A DNA stretch of 64,000 nucleotides, from NCBI GenBank assembly GCA_031763025.1, contig JASSKH010000021.1, positions 1,674,001 through 1,738,000 on the forward strand. The letters run 5' to 3'. The position numbers were made by a program, and so were the translations under genes. The notes under the pieces are model-generated. The model was not told the DNA's origin, made no database searches, and saw only the letters and a list, made by a program, of their open reading frames with translations. Source of the stretch: Macrocystis pyrifera (taxonomy: Eukaryota; Sar; Phaeophyceae; Laminariales; Laminariaceae). This document shows, in pieces, positions 46,160 to 57,163 of this stretch; the stretch's first letter is position 1; each line of letters begins with the position of its first letter.

Positions 46160-46208
46160 TATTACGGGGGTACATAGTTAATAGGACCTATGGTATACAT
46201 AAAAACTT
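46160..46208. mobile_element. MITE-1, left half only
   Basis: TATTACGGGGGTACATAG to ATAAAAACTT, then unrelated sequence. Confidence 0.65.
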
Positions 46209-46284
46209 AACGTGCTGGCGGGGTTTCCGGAAAAAATGAGTTTTTTTTGCGGGAATCCCTCCTAGATATCCTCTGTTCAGGGTT

Positions 46285-46400
46285 TTTTTTATAAATTTTG
46301 AAATACGTCAGCTGTGAGTTCGACTGATTAAATAGTTGATACTCAACTTTGCAAGCTGCGTAATACGCCTCGTCTATATTCCATTTTTACCTAATTTTAG
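46285..46400. repeat. Conserved ~100-bp dispersed repeat (GAAATACGTCAGCTGTGAG)
   Basis: Also at 52750-52865 (reverse), 52905-52990 (reverse), 54005-54110 and, diverged, 57405-57500. Reverse copies show tRNA-like blocks (TAGCTTGCAAAGTTGAG and GGTTGAACTC), so it may be a small tRNA-derived SINE. Confidence 0.5.
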
Positions 46401-46835
46401 GGTTTTTAAAATATTCAGGCGTTTTTTACCGGGGATATCATGCTATTCTCCCCTCCGGTCCTCCGGGGATATTTGTGTAGTAAGTATCCCCTACTGGGAT
46501 GTCGGCGAAATTGGATAACACGGCTACGTTATGTTACTCCCACACGCCGCTTTACCACTAGCACAGGTAACACATGTTGGATCTCGGGAAGATCCAAACG
46601 GTAACGTAGTAACGATACGTTATAACGACTTCGGCCCCAACGGTAACTCAGTAACATAAGTAATGTTAGACCCGGATTGATTTTTATGGTGGTGTGATAA
46701 CACACGTAACGGAATGTTACCATCAGATCTTTACTGTGACGGTAACACCGTAACATAATGTTACAGAGACCTCCGCATTTAGGCTAGCATCCTATAATAA
46801 CATAATGATACGTATGGGCCGGCTAAGACTGTAAC

Positions 46836-47073
46836 TTTGTTGTATATCCTTCGAATTGTCATGTTATTATTATTCTCTCCGACGTCGGGGGGGGGGGGGG
46901 GGAGTCTCCTGGCGTGGTACGAGAGCCGCGGCACCGGCCGCTGACTCTCGTTGCCTTATCGTACTGCCAGTACCCAGGCGTTCCCCCCCCCCCCAGCCGA
47001 CTGGCCGGGGCTCTAACAAACGCAGTCTCGGGCGACCGAGACCCCCAATGGTAGAAAACCATTGACATACCCC
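46836..47073 (-). repeat. YR element repeat A1
   Basis: It begins TTTGTTGTATATCCTTCG on the plus strand and ends at GACATACC. It matches 47455-47710 except in the G and C homopolymer tracts. Confidence 0.85.
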
Positions 47074-47206
47074 GCTCTCCTGGTGAGAGCCCCGAATCGT
47101 ACCAGTTAATCGCAGACAATAATACAAGTATAATACGGTGTGGCCAACACCTTGTGGCCGCTCCGTTCCACCCACCTTCGAAAGAAGAAAGGGGCGGGTG
47201 GGCGGG

Positions 47207-47454
47207 AGAAACCACAACAGTAGACCTAGCCTCTAGGCCTATCAATCGGCAGCGAGCAGTGCCGTGCTCTGCTTGTGCACCTATCACGAGAAGCTAGGCG
47301 GGGGCGCGGGACGAGTGTGGCCGTTCTTCTCTTCTCTCTGCCTCTGGGCAACTTCAGCTATTAGTTTCCGTCGGTAGAGCCCATGACTATAAATGATTAA
47401 ATTCGTCGGTTGTGAACAAAACATGCATCTCTCGTGAACGTAGAGATACTCCGC
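47207..47454 (-). repeat. YR element repeat B1
   Basis: It runs from AGAAACCACAACAGTAG to GATACTCCGC on the plus strand and matches 49629-49876 with no difference that I could see. It directly abuts A2. Confidence 0.85.
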
Positions 47455-47710
47455 TTTGTTGTATATCCTTCGAATTGTCATGTTATTATTATTCTCTCCG
47501 ACGTCGGGGGGGGGGGAGTCTCCTGGCGTGGTACGAGAGCCGCGGCACCGGCCGCTGACTCTCGTTGCCTTATCGTACTGCCAGTACCCAGGCGTTCCCC
47601 CCTTCCCCCCCTTCCCCGCCCCCCCCCCCCCAGCCGACTGGCCGGGGCTCTAACAAACGCAGTCTCGGGCGACCGAGACCCCCAATGGTAGAAAACCATT
47701 GACATACCCC
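47455..47710 (-). repeat. YR element repeat A2
   Basis: Second copy of A1, immediately adjacent to B1. The internal C tract is longer and interrupted by TT pairs, consistent with slippage after insertion. Confidence 0.85.
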
Positions 47711-47732
47711 CCATACCGCGGTCGCGTCGATA

Positions 47733-48473
47733 CTACGGTGTTCGGCCCCAGACAGTACCCTGGCCTGGCTGCCTCTGCCCTATGTTATCCGTCTCTGCTA
47801 GTTTACGAGATACGATACCCGCGTCCTCTGGGTTATTGCGGGTGTACGTCTTGGAAGACTCTGGGGACTTCCATCTACCTTCTCTCTGAATCACCCTCTG
47901 CGGTACTTCCCCCCCCGCCGCTAGAGTAGTGGTTGCGCCGATACGCAATGAGTGGAGGCCGACTTCGCTGGGATCGTCTCCTGCTTCGGCAACCACTTCG
48001 CGGAGTGCCCCGAGGGCCTCCGTGTACCCCCACACTCTGACCTCATTACCGTACCGATACGACGACAGGGGGGCGCTTTCCGGCAACGTCGGATATCCCG
48101 ACAGCAACTCCACCATAAGAGCGACGGCACCGCCGCCTGCTCCTACCCCGGAACGCGCCCCGAAGGCGTCGTCCCGTGTGCGCACGATAACCGATCCTTG
48201 CTGAGCCTGGTCGCCTTTATGGCCTCGAAATAGAACCTCGATGCTGGTAGCCTGGTGCCACTGCGCCGAGTTCAACCGCCGTCCCCCCGCGAACAACGCT
48301 ATGTCCCCCCTCGTCAAGCAATGCACGGGGTGTACTACCCCGGACGAGGAGGCGAATATTTCGTCAGACCTCGCCATGAAAAAAAATAGCCCAACGCTAG
48401 CGACAGCCAGAGCACTCGGCCGCCCGGGCCCCACGACAGGGCCAGGCCCTGTCCTTCCAACAACGTGACCCAC
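47733..48473 (-). pseudogene. YR (tyrosine recombinase) region of the fossil
   Basis: The part of the YR element nearest its 3' repeats shows the family's HxxR signature (LHSLRIGATT) and the downstream GRWKS...TYTR region that includes the nucleophilic tyrosine. The role in the family is to integrate a circular DNA intermediate. It is treated as a fossil component. Confidence 0.6.
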
Positions 48474-48735
48474 GATATAGGGCGCCGAACTCTTTTCGGG
48501 GTACCGGCGACAACGTGCGACCGTGACACCCCTTTTAAAGCGCGTTTGACAAGCGGCGACGACGTGGGCAACTCCATCTGCACATTCACGCGGTGAAAGT
48601 GCAACACAGCTGATAATTTACTGGCTATAGTGCCGGCTTGATTGCCCTCCGACGCGCACCACGCTACGAACTCAAGTAACGCCTGAATCTTATCGGAATT
48701 GGAGGCTGACGTGTCGAAATACGGAGCCTCCCTTA

Positions 48736-49596
48736 TCAACCCCCGAAAAGCGGTCCAAGACCGGAAACCTGACGTATAAGCTCGGTGAGACGACGGCGCA
48801 ACCGACTGGCGGATGAGCTGGCTGCCAGCACTCCTGAGCATAACGCGACGCCCGTTGGCCCCAAGACCTTCTCGCGCAGGCGAGCGCGGACGTCGGCGTT
48901 AAATTCGACACGCCACCATACGCCGGCCCCGGGAACGGGCCCCAAAAAATAACCCCCCATGGCGTCGCCGGAAGCGTCTGACCACAGTGTAAACGCCGGC
49001 GGCTGCATGTAACTTCGGCACAGGGGGGCAGAGAGGCGACCCGCCACGGAGCCTAGCCCTCCTTCTACCAACATACGCCAGAAGGATACGTCGGCGTGGA
49101 ACTCAGGGCCCAATTGGATCCGTGAGGACGACGCCGCGCGCGCGTGCGGTACGTGGAACTTCTCGCTCCACGCGCGCACCGGAGCCAGGCCTACTTGGTT
49201 GAGCATGCGTCGAACGAAGTATTTTCCTGGTCGCACGACTTCGCACAAGTGCAGTAATCGACCGGTCAGAGAGCGGAGCTCGCCCTCGGACGCGAACGCG
49301 CGGTCCGAAGGCCACTCGCTCAGCGTGTCGCGGAGTTGCTCCAGCTTGGCTACGGGAACGGAAATAGTCATTGCCACGGTATCAATTTCCCACCCCAGCA
49401 CACACAACACGGTGTCCCACTGTGATATCTTTCGAGAAGACAGCAGAGGGGGGTCCCGTGAGGATCTCTCCCGACCGCCCCACGCCCCATTGTGATCGAG
49501 TTCGGGGTCTAGACCCGCGAACGCCCGGGACCCCCGCTCGTTCGCCACATACCGGGAAAGCGCTCGTTGCCCCTGCTCTTCCTCCTCCCGCTGCAT
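48736..49596 (-). pseudogene. Reverse transcriptase end / RNase H region of the fossil
   Basis: The segment includes LGWEIDTVAMTISVPVAKLE, typical of the region after the RT palm in DIRS-like elements, and LWSDASGDAMGGYFL, typical of the RNase H fold that follows. It lies directly inside terminal repeat B2 and reads toward the YR region. Confidence 0.55.
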
Positions 49597-49628
49597 GCTG
49601 TAGCCCGCCGACCTCCGCAGTTGCTGCT

Positions 49629-49876
49629 AGAAACCACAACAGTAGACCTAGCCTCTAGGCCTATCAATCGGCAGCGAGCAGTGCCGTGCTCTGCTTGTGC
49701 ACCTATCACGAGAAGCTAGGCGGGGGCGCGGGACGAGTGTGGCCGTTCTTCTCTTCTCTCTGCCTCTGGGCAACTTCAGCTATTAGTTTCCGTCGGTAGA
49801 GCCCATGACTATAAATGATTAAATTCGTCGGTTGTGAACAAAACATGCATCTCTCGTGAACGTAGAGATACTCCGC
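49629..49876 (-). repeat. YR element repeat B2
   Basis: Second copy of B1. It marks the plus-strand right border of the element; TAACGTTA-rich host sequence resumes after it. Confidence 0.85.
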
Positions 49877-50480
49877 ATATCTATACGTGGGTATAACGTA
49901 CGTTAAATGTTACGTTATCCAAGCCAAAGGCAATCAGATGGGGGGTTCAGATAACGTAGTGTTAGTAGTGCTGGCCACTTCGCTATGTTTTACGTTTCAG
50001 TGTGTTATTTGTAACAAAATGTTATCTGTTAATATTGCTGGCGAACATGGTGGTAACGTTATGTTAGGGTGTTGTGTATAACACCCCTCCTAAGAGTATA
50101 ACACTACTATGTTATTAGCGTGTAATGTCTAACGCTGCGTCGACAGTAACATTATGTTATCGTGTTAGTTATTATGCGGATATCAATCTGGGCATGTTAG
50201 AGTGATGACGTCGTGTTGAGTCACAGCCTAACACTGCTTGTGTTACAGCAGTGTGTTATATTCAAGGACTGATCACGGCGTAACATATAATGCTACGAAC
50301 TGTACCAGAGCTGGGCGAGATCGAGCAGCTGCAACATAACGTTCAGACGTGTGCACGTTCGTTCGAAGGTTTCCAGTTAACACTGTGTTACCGCGTTACC
50401 GTGATCGCTCCTCCAGTGCTAACACTATGTATATGTTACCACCACGTTCCTGTGTTAGGCCCCATAACGTAGATATGTGT
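49877..50480. repeat. TAACGTTA-rich tract, right part
   Basis: Continuation of the 45.7-46.8 kb tract beyond the YR insertion, with many copies of GTTAT/TAACA motifs around AACGTT. No coding signal. Confidence 0.45.
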
Positions 50481-51900
50481 AATCCGAGAATGTTTTATCC
50501 TCGTGGTTCCTGTATTCTACGACATTTATGCTGCTGTATGCTCAAAATGCATCACATCAGTGGTTCAGTTCTCATTCAGCAACAATATGCGTAGTTCATA
50601 GGATTCCTTTGTTTCCGGGATTTCTCCTTCCAGGAATGTTTTGAATGATCAACGTTCATGCTCATGCTGCGAATTGTCGGATGACAAGCACAATAATATA
50701 GACCACTAGAAGTGTAGGAGTGCATGTCATTGAGTCGCAGTATGCATCCTCATTATGTGACAGAAAGGTGTACAGCAGGGTGTAGCTTTTCATCTGAACA
50801 AAAAATAGACATCAAAGTGTAATAACAAGGTATCAGTATCAATATATTATATGCACTCCGCAGCAGCGCAAGAGCGCAAGGCGCACACGCTCCAGAAAGC
50901 CACCCACGGCGCAGCTTCTTGCCTAATAATATCTGGTTGGTGCACATTAATGTTCATTATTAATTTGCCGCTGGTACCTCATGCGGCTTCGTACTGCATA
51001 ATGAATGGCTTCCCACTCCCCACACCCCACACACATGAAACACAACAAGCGAAATCGTTACGGCAAGGAGGCATATAAACATACATATATTAGTATACAT
51101 CTGCATGATGGTGCCTGGGCACAGCTGTGGCTTGTGTGGGTGTAGACCAGGGGGAGATGGGCGGGGAGATGCGTTTTAACGGGATTTCCAGTGACATGGT
51201 AAGGCGTTATTTTGGGCGGGATCCGAAAGATTGAGATTGAAAGGTTGAATCAACCAGTCTTCGATTCTCAATCTAGACTGAAGGATCGGCCGTCAAAACC
51301 GTCAATTCAATCTCGAGATTTTCCCAAAGATTTGCAATCTTTTCAGGGCAATTCAATCCCGATCCCCAACACTGCTCTTCATACAGCACACGGAAACACA
51401 TACCAGGTACATACAGTATACCGGTATTTTGTATCTTGGGATTTGGAGCCTCAGGATCAAGTTCTTACTACTTCTTAATACACACATGGGACCACAAAAA
51501 ACGTGTGCCCTTGCTACTTTATAATTGCAGTACGACGTATGGAAGATTTTTTAGGTCTCGTACAGATACCGACCTATTTTGTTCGCAGCTAGCTCCGAAT
51601 TTCTCATGTCTTGATGTCTGCTGCATCCTCGTCGTTTTTGGCATATAATAAGTAATACCAGGTATTACCACTTGAAAAAATAAATAAAGAAATACACATT
51701 TTTTTCGGTATACATGATTTTTTTTTCACATCCTGGATAATAGGCTATTATTGTCGCACGATGATATACAGCAAGCAGTACCTGCTGCGCTATTGCTCTG
51801 ACGAGTTCTTCACTTTCTGTTCCTCAGTCTTTTTTGGAACAAGACTACACACCACTTTGTCGGATGGCAAGCATATAATAATAGTCCGATTGTCTATTAT
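50480..51900. other. No gene seen
   Basis: AT-rich, with short motifs shared with 45500-45600 (CAATCTCGATCT-type repeats near 51300-51360). Confidence 0.35.
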
Positions 51901-51909
51901 CAAGATGCC

Positions 51910-52245
51910 GGCGTCCCCGGTGGCTTGGTAGGTGGTCCGCGAGCCTATCAAGATCAATTTCGTGAGTTCGAGTCTAATCGAGTGCATGCTCGTAGGGACT
52001 TTTTCTTGCATGAAATTGATTAGCGGAAAGCGCGAGAGCGTGAGTTAGCTGTACATTCGATGAAAATCGACGAGCAGTGGGAATGCTGAACCCTATGCGC
52101 GATAAAAACTAAAGGCACGTACCGGGGGGGAGAAGGGACGACACCTGTAACCACGGCTTGTCCAGAAGATCGTCGAGGGTAAAACCTCCTACGAGTTAGG
52201 CTGGGAAGTAAAAGTGATGATGAAAAAAAAAAAAAAAAAAAAAAA
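51910..52245 (+). mobile_element. Poly(A)-tailed tRNA-like SINE
   Basis: Intact-looking copy ending in an A run of ~22 (52224-52245). It has the cleanest A-box and B-box of the family. Confidence 0.78.
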
Positions 52246-52339
52246 ACTAGCAGCTTCTTATTGCTATTGGCTGTCTATTGTGGTACCCAATTCCAATTCA
52301 TTGGAACGCATCGAGCGCTCTCCATTATCCAGACAATTT

Positions 52340-55320
52340 CTATTAAATAAATGATCCCTACCTGGTCCTATTGTCCAGACAATTCAATTATTTAGGCATT
52401 CTCCGTAATAAATGGTCCGGCCAAGTCCAATTAGTGGACTTTCTCCTAAAGTAATTGTCCGGCCAATTTCAATTTATAGACCGTCTCCTAAATCATTTGT
52501 CTCGACAATCCCGACCAACGGACCGTCTCCTAAATCAATTGTCCCGACAATCCCAACTAGTAGACATCCCCCCAAAGAGATTGTCCGGAATATATATATA
52601 TATATATTACTAGACTGCCGGCAAAATTAATTGTCCCGACAATTCCAATTATTGTTGACCCGGGCAGCATCCAGGGGAGCCGCTGGCCTACATCTTTGAC
52701 AAGGAATCACATATAGAATACGCGCGCTCGGTTTATCACAAAAATTGTAAAATTAGGTAAAAATGGAATATAGACGAGGCGTATTACGCAGCTTGCAAAG
52801 TTGAGTATCAACTATTTAATCAGTCGAACTCACAGCTGACGTATTTCAAAATTTATAAAACTAATATCACAGTCTCCCAAATGCGGGGGAAATAGTGGAA
52901 AAACGGACGGTTCACGTAGCTTGCAAAGTTGAGTATCGACCGATCTGCCGAACCGGTTGAACTCATAGCTGACGACGTGCTTTTTTACTTTTCAATAAAA
53001 TCAATTAGCCCGACAATTCCAATTGATAGACACTCTCCAAAATCAATACCAGGGTAGTCCGGACAGGGGACGGGAGGAAGAAGCCGGAGGAATGCGGCCA
53101 TGACATGGGCATGGAACGTTGATGAGGAATAGAATATACTATACGAACTGGTAGCTAAAGTGAAAAGTTGTGGGGAATGGGGATTTGGAAACGACTGGCA
53201 GAGAAGAAGTGTATGAGGGATACTAACTACTGATTTACGGAAGGATATTTGGTTTATATAGGAACGGCATCTACGCTATTCTGCCAGAAGGCAAGCATAG
53301 TAATACTAATAGTCCGGACAATTTTTAATAGCAGACCGCCTTCTCAAGCAATTGTCCGGGCAATTCCAACTAATAGATAGTATACAAAATCAAGTATTCG
53401 GACAATTGCAACAATTGAAAGCTAAATCTCCAAAATCATTTCTTCAGACAATGCCATTGTAGGCAGTCTCCAAAATCAAATGCCCGTATATTTCAAAATA
53501 TCAGGGAATACGGATTATTTTGTTTCGTTAAACGTTTTTGAACAACTTCCATCTGAACGCATGGATGGGCCAGGCGGTATTGAAATGTCCTACGTAGGGA
53601 CATACCTGGTACAATACAAACCTAAAGTTGGGGTGTCCCGCCCTTTTCTGCTTATGCCTTGGACAACGGACCTACCAACAGATTATTATTGCCCCTACAG
53701 CAGTCACGAAGTTGTCTATTTTAAATTGAAAATTTCCGAGCAAGTGATGTCAAGACTGTCTATTGCGGGGGTCCATAGTTAACACGACCAAATATTGTTA
53801 GTAAAAATACCTAAATATATAGGTTTTTATGTATGCCATAGGTCCTGTTAACTATAGACCCCCGTAATAGCAACTGAAATTTAGACAATTGATCTTGGAT
53901 ACTGTCCATTAATTGAAATTTTGCGCCCACGTGATGTCAAAGACTGTCTATGTATAGCAATCGAAATTGTTTTAAGACTATTGATCTTGGATACTGTCTC
54001 TTAATTTTATATATATCTGAAATACGTCAGCTGTGAGTTCGACTGATTAAGTAGTTGATACTCAACTTTGCAAGTTGCGTGATACGTCTCGTCTATATTC
54101 CATCTCTTAACTGGAATTGTCCGGGCAAATAATTTTGGAGACTCTCTTACAGGTGAAATTGTCCTGACAAATGATTTCGGAGACTATTATTATTAACAAT
54201 TAGTTGGAATTGTCTGAACAGTTGATGTTTGGTGTTTTGAAGCAATTGGAATTGTCCTGACAAGTGATCTCGGAGACTGCCCATTGATTGCAATTGTACT
54301 GACAAAAATCATTTCAAAGGGTGTCTATTGTTTGAAATTGCTTGAACAATTGATTTCGGGTGATTTACATGAATTGGACTTGTCGGGGCAATTGCTTTGA
54401 CAGACCGTTCAATAACTAGAATTGTCAGGACAATTGGTTTCGGAAGCGATCTACTAGTTGGAATTGTCAGGACAATCGAGTTTTAGAAGGCTCTGTTATT
54501 TGAAAGCTGCCAGCTACTTGTAGAACTACAGTTGATTTGGTCAGTTTACACAACACGCTAGTATTGCCTCTACAACAGGATCGGGAAGTTCCCTGTATAT
54601 ACCCAATCAATTGCAAGGTGCTTTATTGTGCCAAATTACGAGTAGTATCGATTCATTGAGGAGTGTCTTATCACTATACAATAAATAGGTACTAGACCAT
54701 GACATTTCTCGAGCAATTGATTTCTTTGGCGACACCTGAAATGAATTGTGCGGACAATTCTAGTTACTTTCCAATCGTCGAAGTCCGTTTGGACAATTCA
54801 ATTTAATTCACAGCACCCGAAATCAATTGTTTGGACAAATCCATTTAATAAGCAGCAGCCGAAATCAACTGTTCAGACAAATGCAATTAATAGATAACTC
54901 CCGAAATCTATTGTCTGGATAATTTCAACTCGTGGACAACACCCTTAATCAATTGTCTGGACTATTCCAATTATTGGCCCGGCACCCGAAAACATTTGGT
55001 GGATAATTCCAATTGAGTAGTAGTCTCCGCAATCAATTGTTTAGACTATTCCGATTCATACGCAACACTCGAAGCTTATTTGCTCACACGATTCCAATTA
55101 ATACATGGTCTTCGAATCATTTATCTGGACTCCAATTCATGGACAATCGCCGAAATCATTTGTCGGGACAATTTTCACTTAGTGGGCAACCGGCGAAATC
55201 AATTGTATGGACAATTTCAATTAATAGACAGTCGCCAAAACCAATTGTCAAGACAAATCCAGTCAACACACAGCCTCTTGAATCAATTGTAGACTCAATG
55301 GACTATTGTAATAGGAATTG
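52340..55320. repeat. Foldback-like array of CAATTGTCCGGACAATTCC units
   Basis: Degenerate 35-45-bp units built on CAATTGTC(C/T)GGACAATTCC + AATTAATAGAC. Units at 53870-54490 run opposite to those at 54720-55320, giving long inverted arms around an ~230-bp centre. Units at 52340-53490 share the right-arm orientation. This resembles foldback transposons with subrepeated inverted ends. Confidence 0.5.
53761..53869. mobile_element. MITE-1 in the foldback-like array
   Basis: TATTGCGGGGGTCC to GGTCCTGTTAACTATAGACC and CCCCCGTAATA; it lies near the border between two array orientations. Confidence 0.78.
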
Positions 55321-55435
55321 TCCAGGGTGTGATTTTTTATATTTTTTTACATATGTACACACCTGGTATTATGGTATTCGAGATCGCATGTTTGTGGTTT
55401 GCTTTACGTCTTCACTTACTTCGCTTTCCAACCTC

Positions 55436-55735
55436 CTGGACAAGTCGTAGTCGTGGTCACAGGTGGCTTCCCCCCCCACCACCACCACCCCCCGGGCACA
55501 AAAAAGCATGCCTTCATGTTTATCGCACAGAGGGTTCATTATTCCTACGGCTCGTCGATTTTCATCGAATTTTTGCTACCTAGCGCTCTCGCGCTTTCCG
55601 CGACGAGAAAAACGCACATAAAAAACAGTTGGTTTTTGCGAACCCGCCGGGATTTGATCCTCCGCCCTCATGCATTAGTATTAATAAATAGTAGTATTCG
55701 AGGTTAACCTATACCGCCGGGGCGACCGGCTAATG
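55436..55735 (-). mobile_element. Variant SINE: same body, different tRNA-like head
   Basis: The body (CTCTCGCGCTTTCCGC, CTCGTCGATTTTCATCG, GGACAAG...GGTCACAGG on the plus strand) matches the poly(A) SINE family. The head is unrelated to GGCGTCCCC: it reads CCGGTCGCCCCGGCGGTATA on the minus strand with a GGATCAAATCC B-box. This implies head exchange between tRNA-derived SINEs. Confidence 0.6.
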
Positions 55736-56139
55736 CCCCGTGTTCATTACTGTATGGTATTAATGGCAGGCCAACCGAACTAATTGATTTCCGTTTTTTT
55801 TTTGCTCCCTTCAAATCGACAAATCGCATCCTGCCGGTGAATCTCACCTGGATAGGATTATAACTTTGGCTTGTTTACATATCTATTCGGTGAGGGCTTC
55901 TCTTCGGGCGAGTCGTGGGACAACCAACAGAAGAAATAGGGTCCTTCCTTCGTAATGCCCGGCATGCCCGTACGAGGCCCGGCAACATGCAGCACTGTTG
56001 TTGTAGTGTCATGCTCCCGTCATGTGTCGGACTGCCATGATGCCGCCGCGACCCACCCAGAATGACGTCAGGCAGGGACATCGACGCGCCCCTCAATAAC
56101 ACCATACGGTGATCAGCAACCATATCATTCAAGAGTCTG

Positions 56140-57020
56140 GTGTCGTCCCAAACGATTTTTTTGGAAGCTCCGCCTGGGGAGCTACCGGTATACCAGGTAC
56201 TACTAATGATAGTGTTGGATATGACCTTGAACCGCTCTCAACAGGGGGGCAGGGGACAGTACGAAGAGCGACTGCCTCCGCCCTTCAATTTATTTTTAAT
56301 CGTCGTTTCTTGCATCTCATTCAATGTTTCCTGTGGTTCATGTTCGATGTCTCCGCTAAATCTAGTAACTGTGGAGCACTTGCATCTCCTTTAAGCAGCA
56401 AACGACAGGAAGAACACACACACACAGTTGGGGATTCTGGGCAGTAGCAAGCTATTCCTGGTAGTACCATACCCACTCATTCGACAGCTACATGGTTGAT
56501 GCACGCTGCGTACGACGAGACGAAGATGACTCTACTGTGACCATAACCCATTGGCTGATCGACCACTGGGGTTAGGTTTGGGCTAGGGTTGGCAGTGGCC
56601 AGCTCCCCTCATTCTGGGCGTGCTATGCCTATACGAATACAGTACAACACACAAAATAACACGGACACGCCCTCACGGACGAGCTTCGAAGCTGATTTTC
56701 TGGTCAGCGGGGAAGGCGCACTGAATACGCTGAGCGATGTGTCTTATGGAGAACGGTATCGAAGAAATCTTGCCAACGCCATCATTTTCGTTGTGCGTGT
56801 CCCTAGTTTCGGAGATAACTCGTCTCGGAAATTCGTTTCGGGGTGTGTGTTATTTTTATCACCGGTGTGATGCGGTAGATGTCGTCACGCCGAAACAGCG
56901 AAATAACGGCCAAATAAGTTGTTAAGTGCAGTAACGACAACAAACAAGAACCCACAATAACTACGACAATACCCAACAACAACAACAAAAACAGCAACAA
57001 TACCAAAGCAGACAAGGTAG
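56140..57020 (+). other. Possible upstream exons of the ankyrin-like gene, not resolved
   Basis: The frame at 56625-56790 is protein-like (SFEADFLVSGEGALNTLSDV, ERYRRNLANAI), and so is NDFFGSSAWGATG near 56160. I could not place matching splice sites. Confidence 0.25.
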
Positions 57021-57163
57021 TTTTATTGGTGAAAATCGGGGGGAGAAGTTGCTCCCCTTCTAGAAAACCGACACCCCCGCTTCCGATTCCCCAACACCTT
57101 TCCTGTTCCGCGCGCCGCAGGCGGAAGGGTTGGTCCAGCGAGCCAGCGATTGTTCCCGCAAGG

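Larger units (their letters stand above)
45690..46835. repeat. Degenerate TAACGTTA / AACATTATGTTA-rich tract, left part
   Basis: Short palindromes around TAACGTTATGTTA recur irregularly every 30-80 bp. The same flavour resumes at 49877-50480, so the YR element split one repetitive tract. A truncated MITE-1 (46160) and a conserved ~100-bp repeat (46290-46400) lie inside. No gene was seen. Confidence 0.5.
46836..49876 (-). mobile_element. Tyrosine-recombinase (DIRS/Ngaro-type) retrotransposon fossil with split direct repeats
   Basis: The order on the minus strand is: terminal repeat B2 (49876-49629), coding interior, adjacent repeats A2 (47710-47455) and B1 (47454-47207), a ~130-bp spacer, then A1 (47073-46836). 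This A1 - ORFs - B1A2 - B2 logic is the split-direct-repeat layout of PAT/Ngaro YR retrotransposons, which use a tyrosine recombinase instead of an integrase and make no target duplication. The interior shows an RNase H-like and a YR-like region. Paired repeats look identical apart from homopolymer lengths, so the insertion is young. The copy looks broken, with only part of the usual coding set recognisable. Confidence 0.8.
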
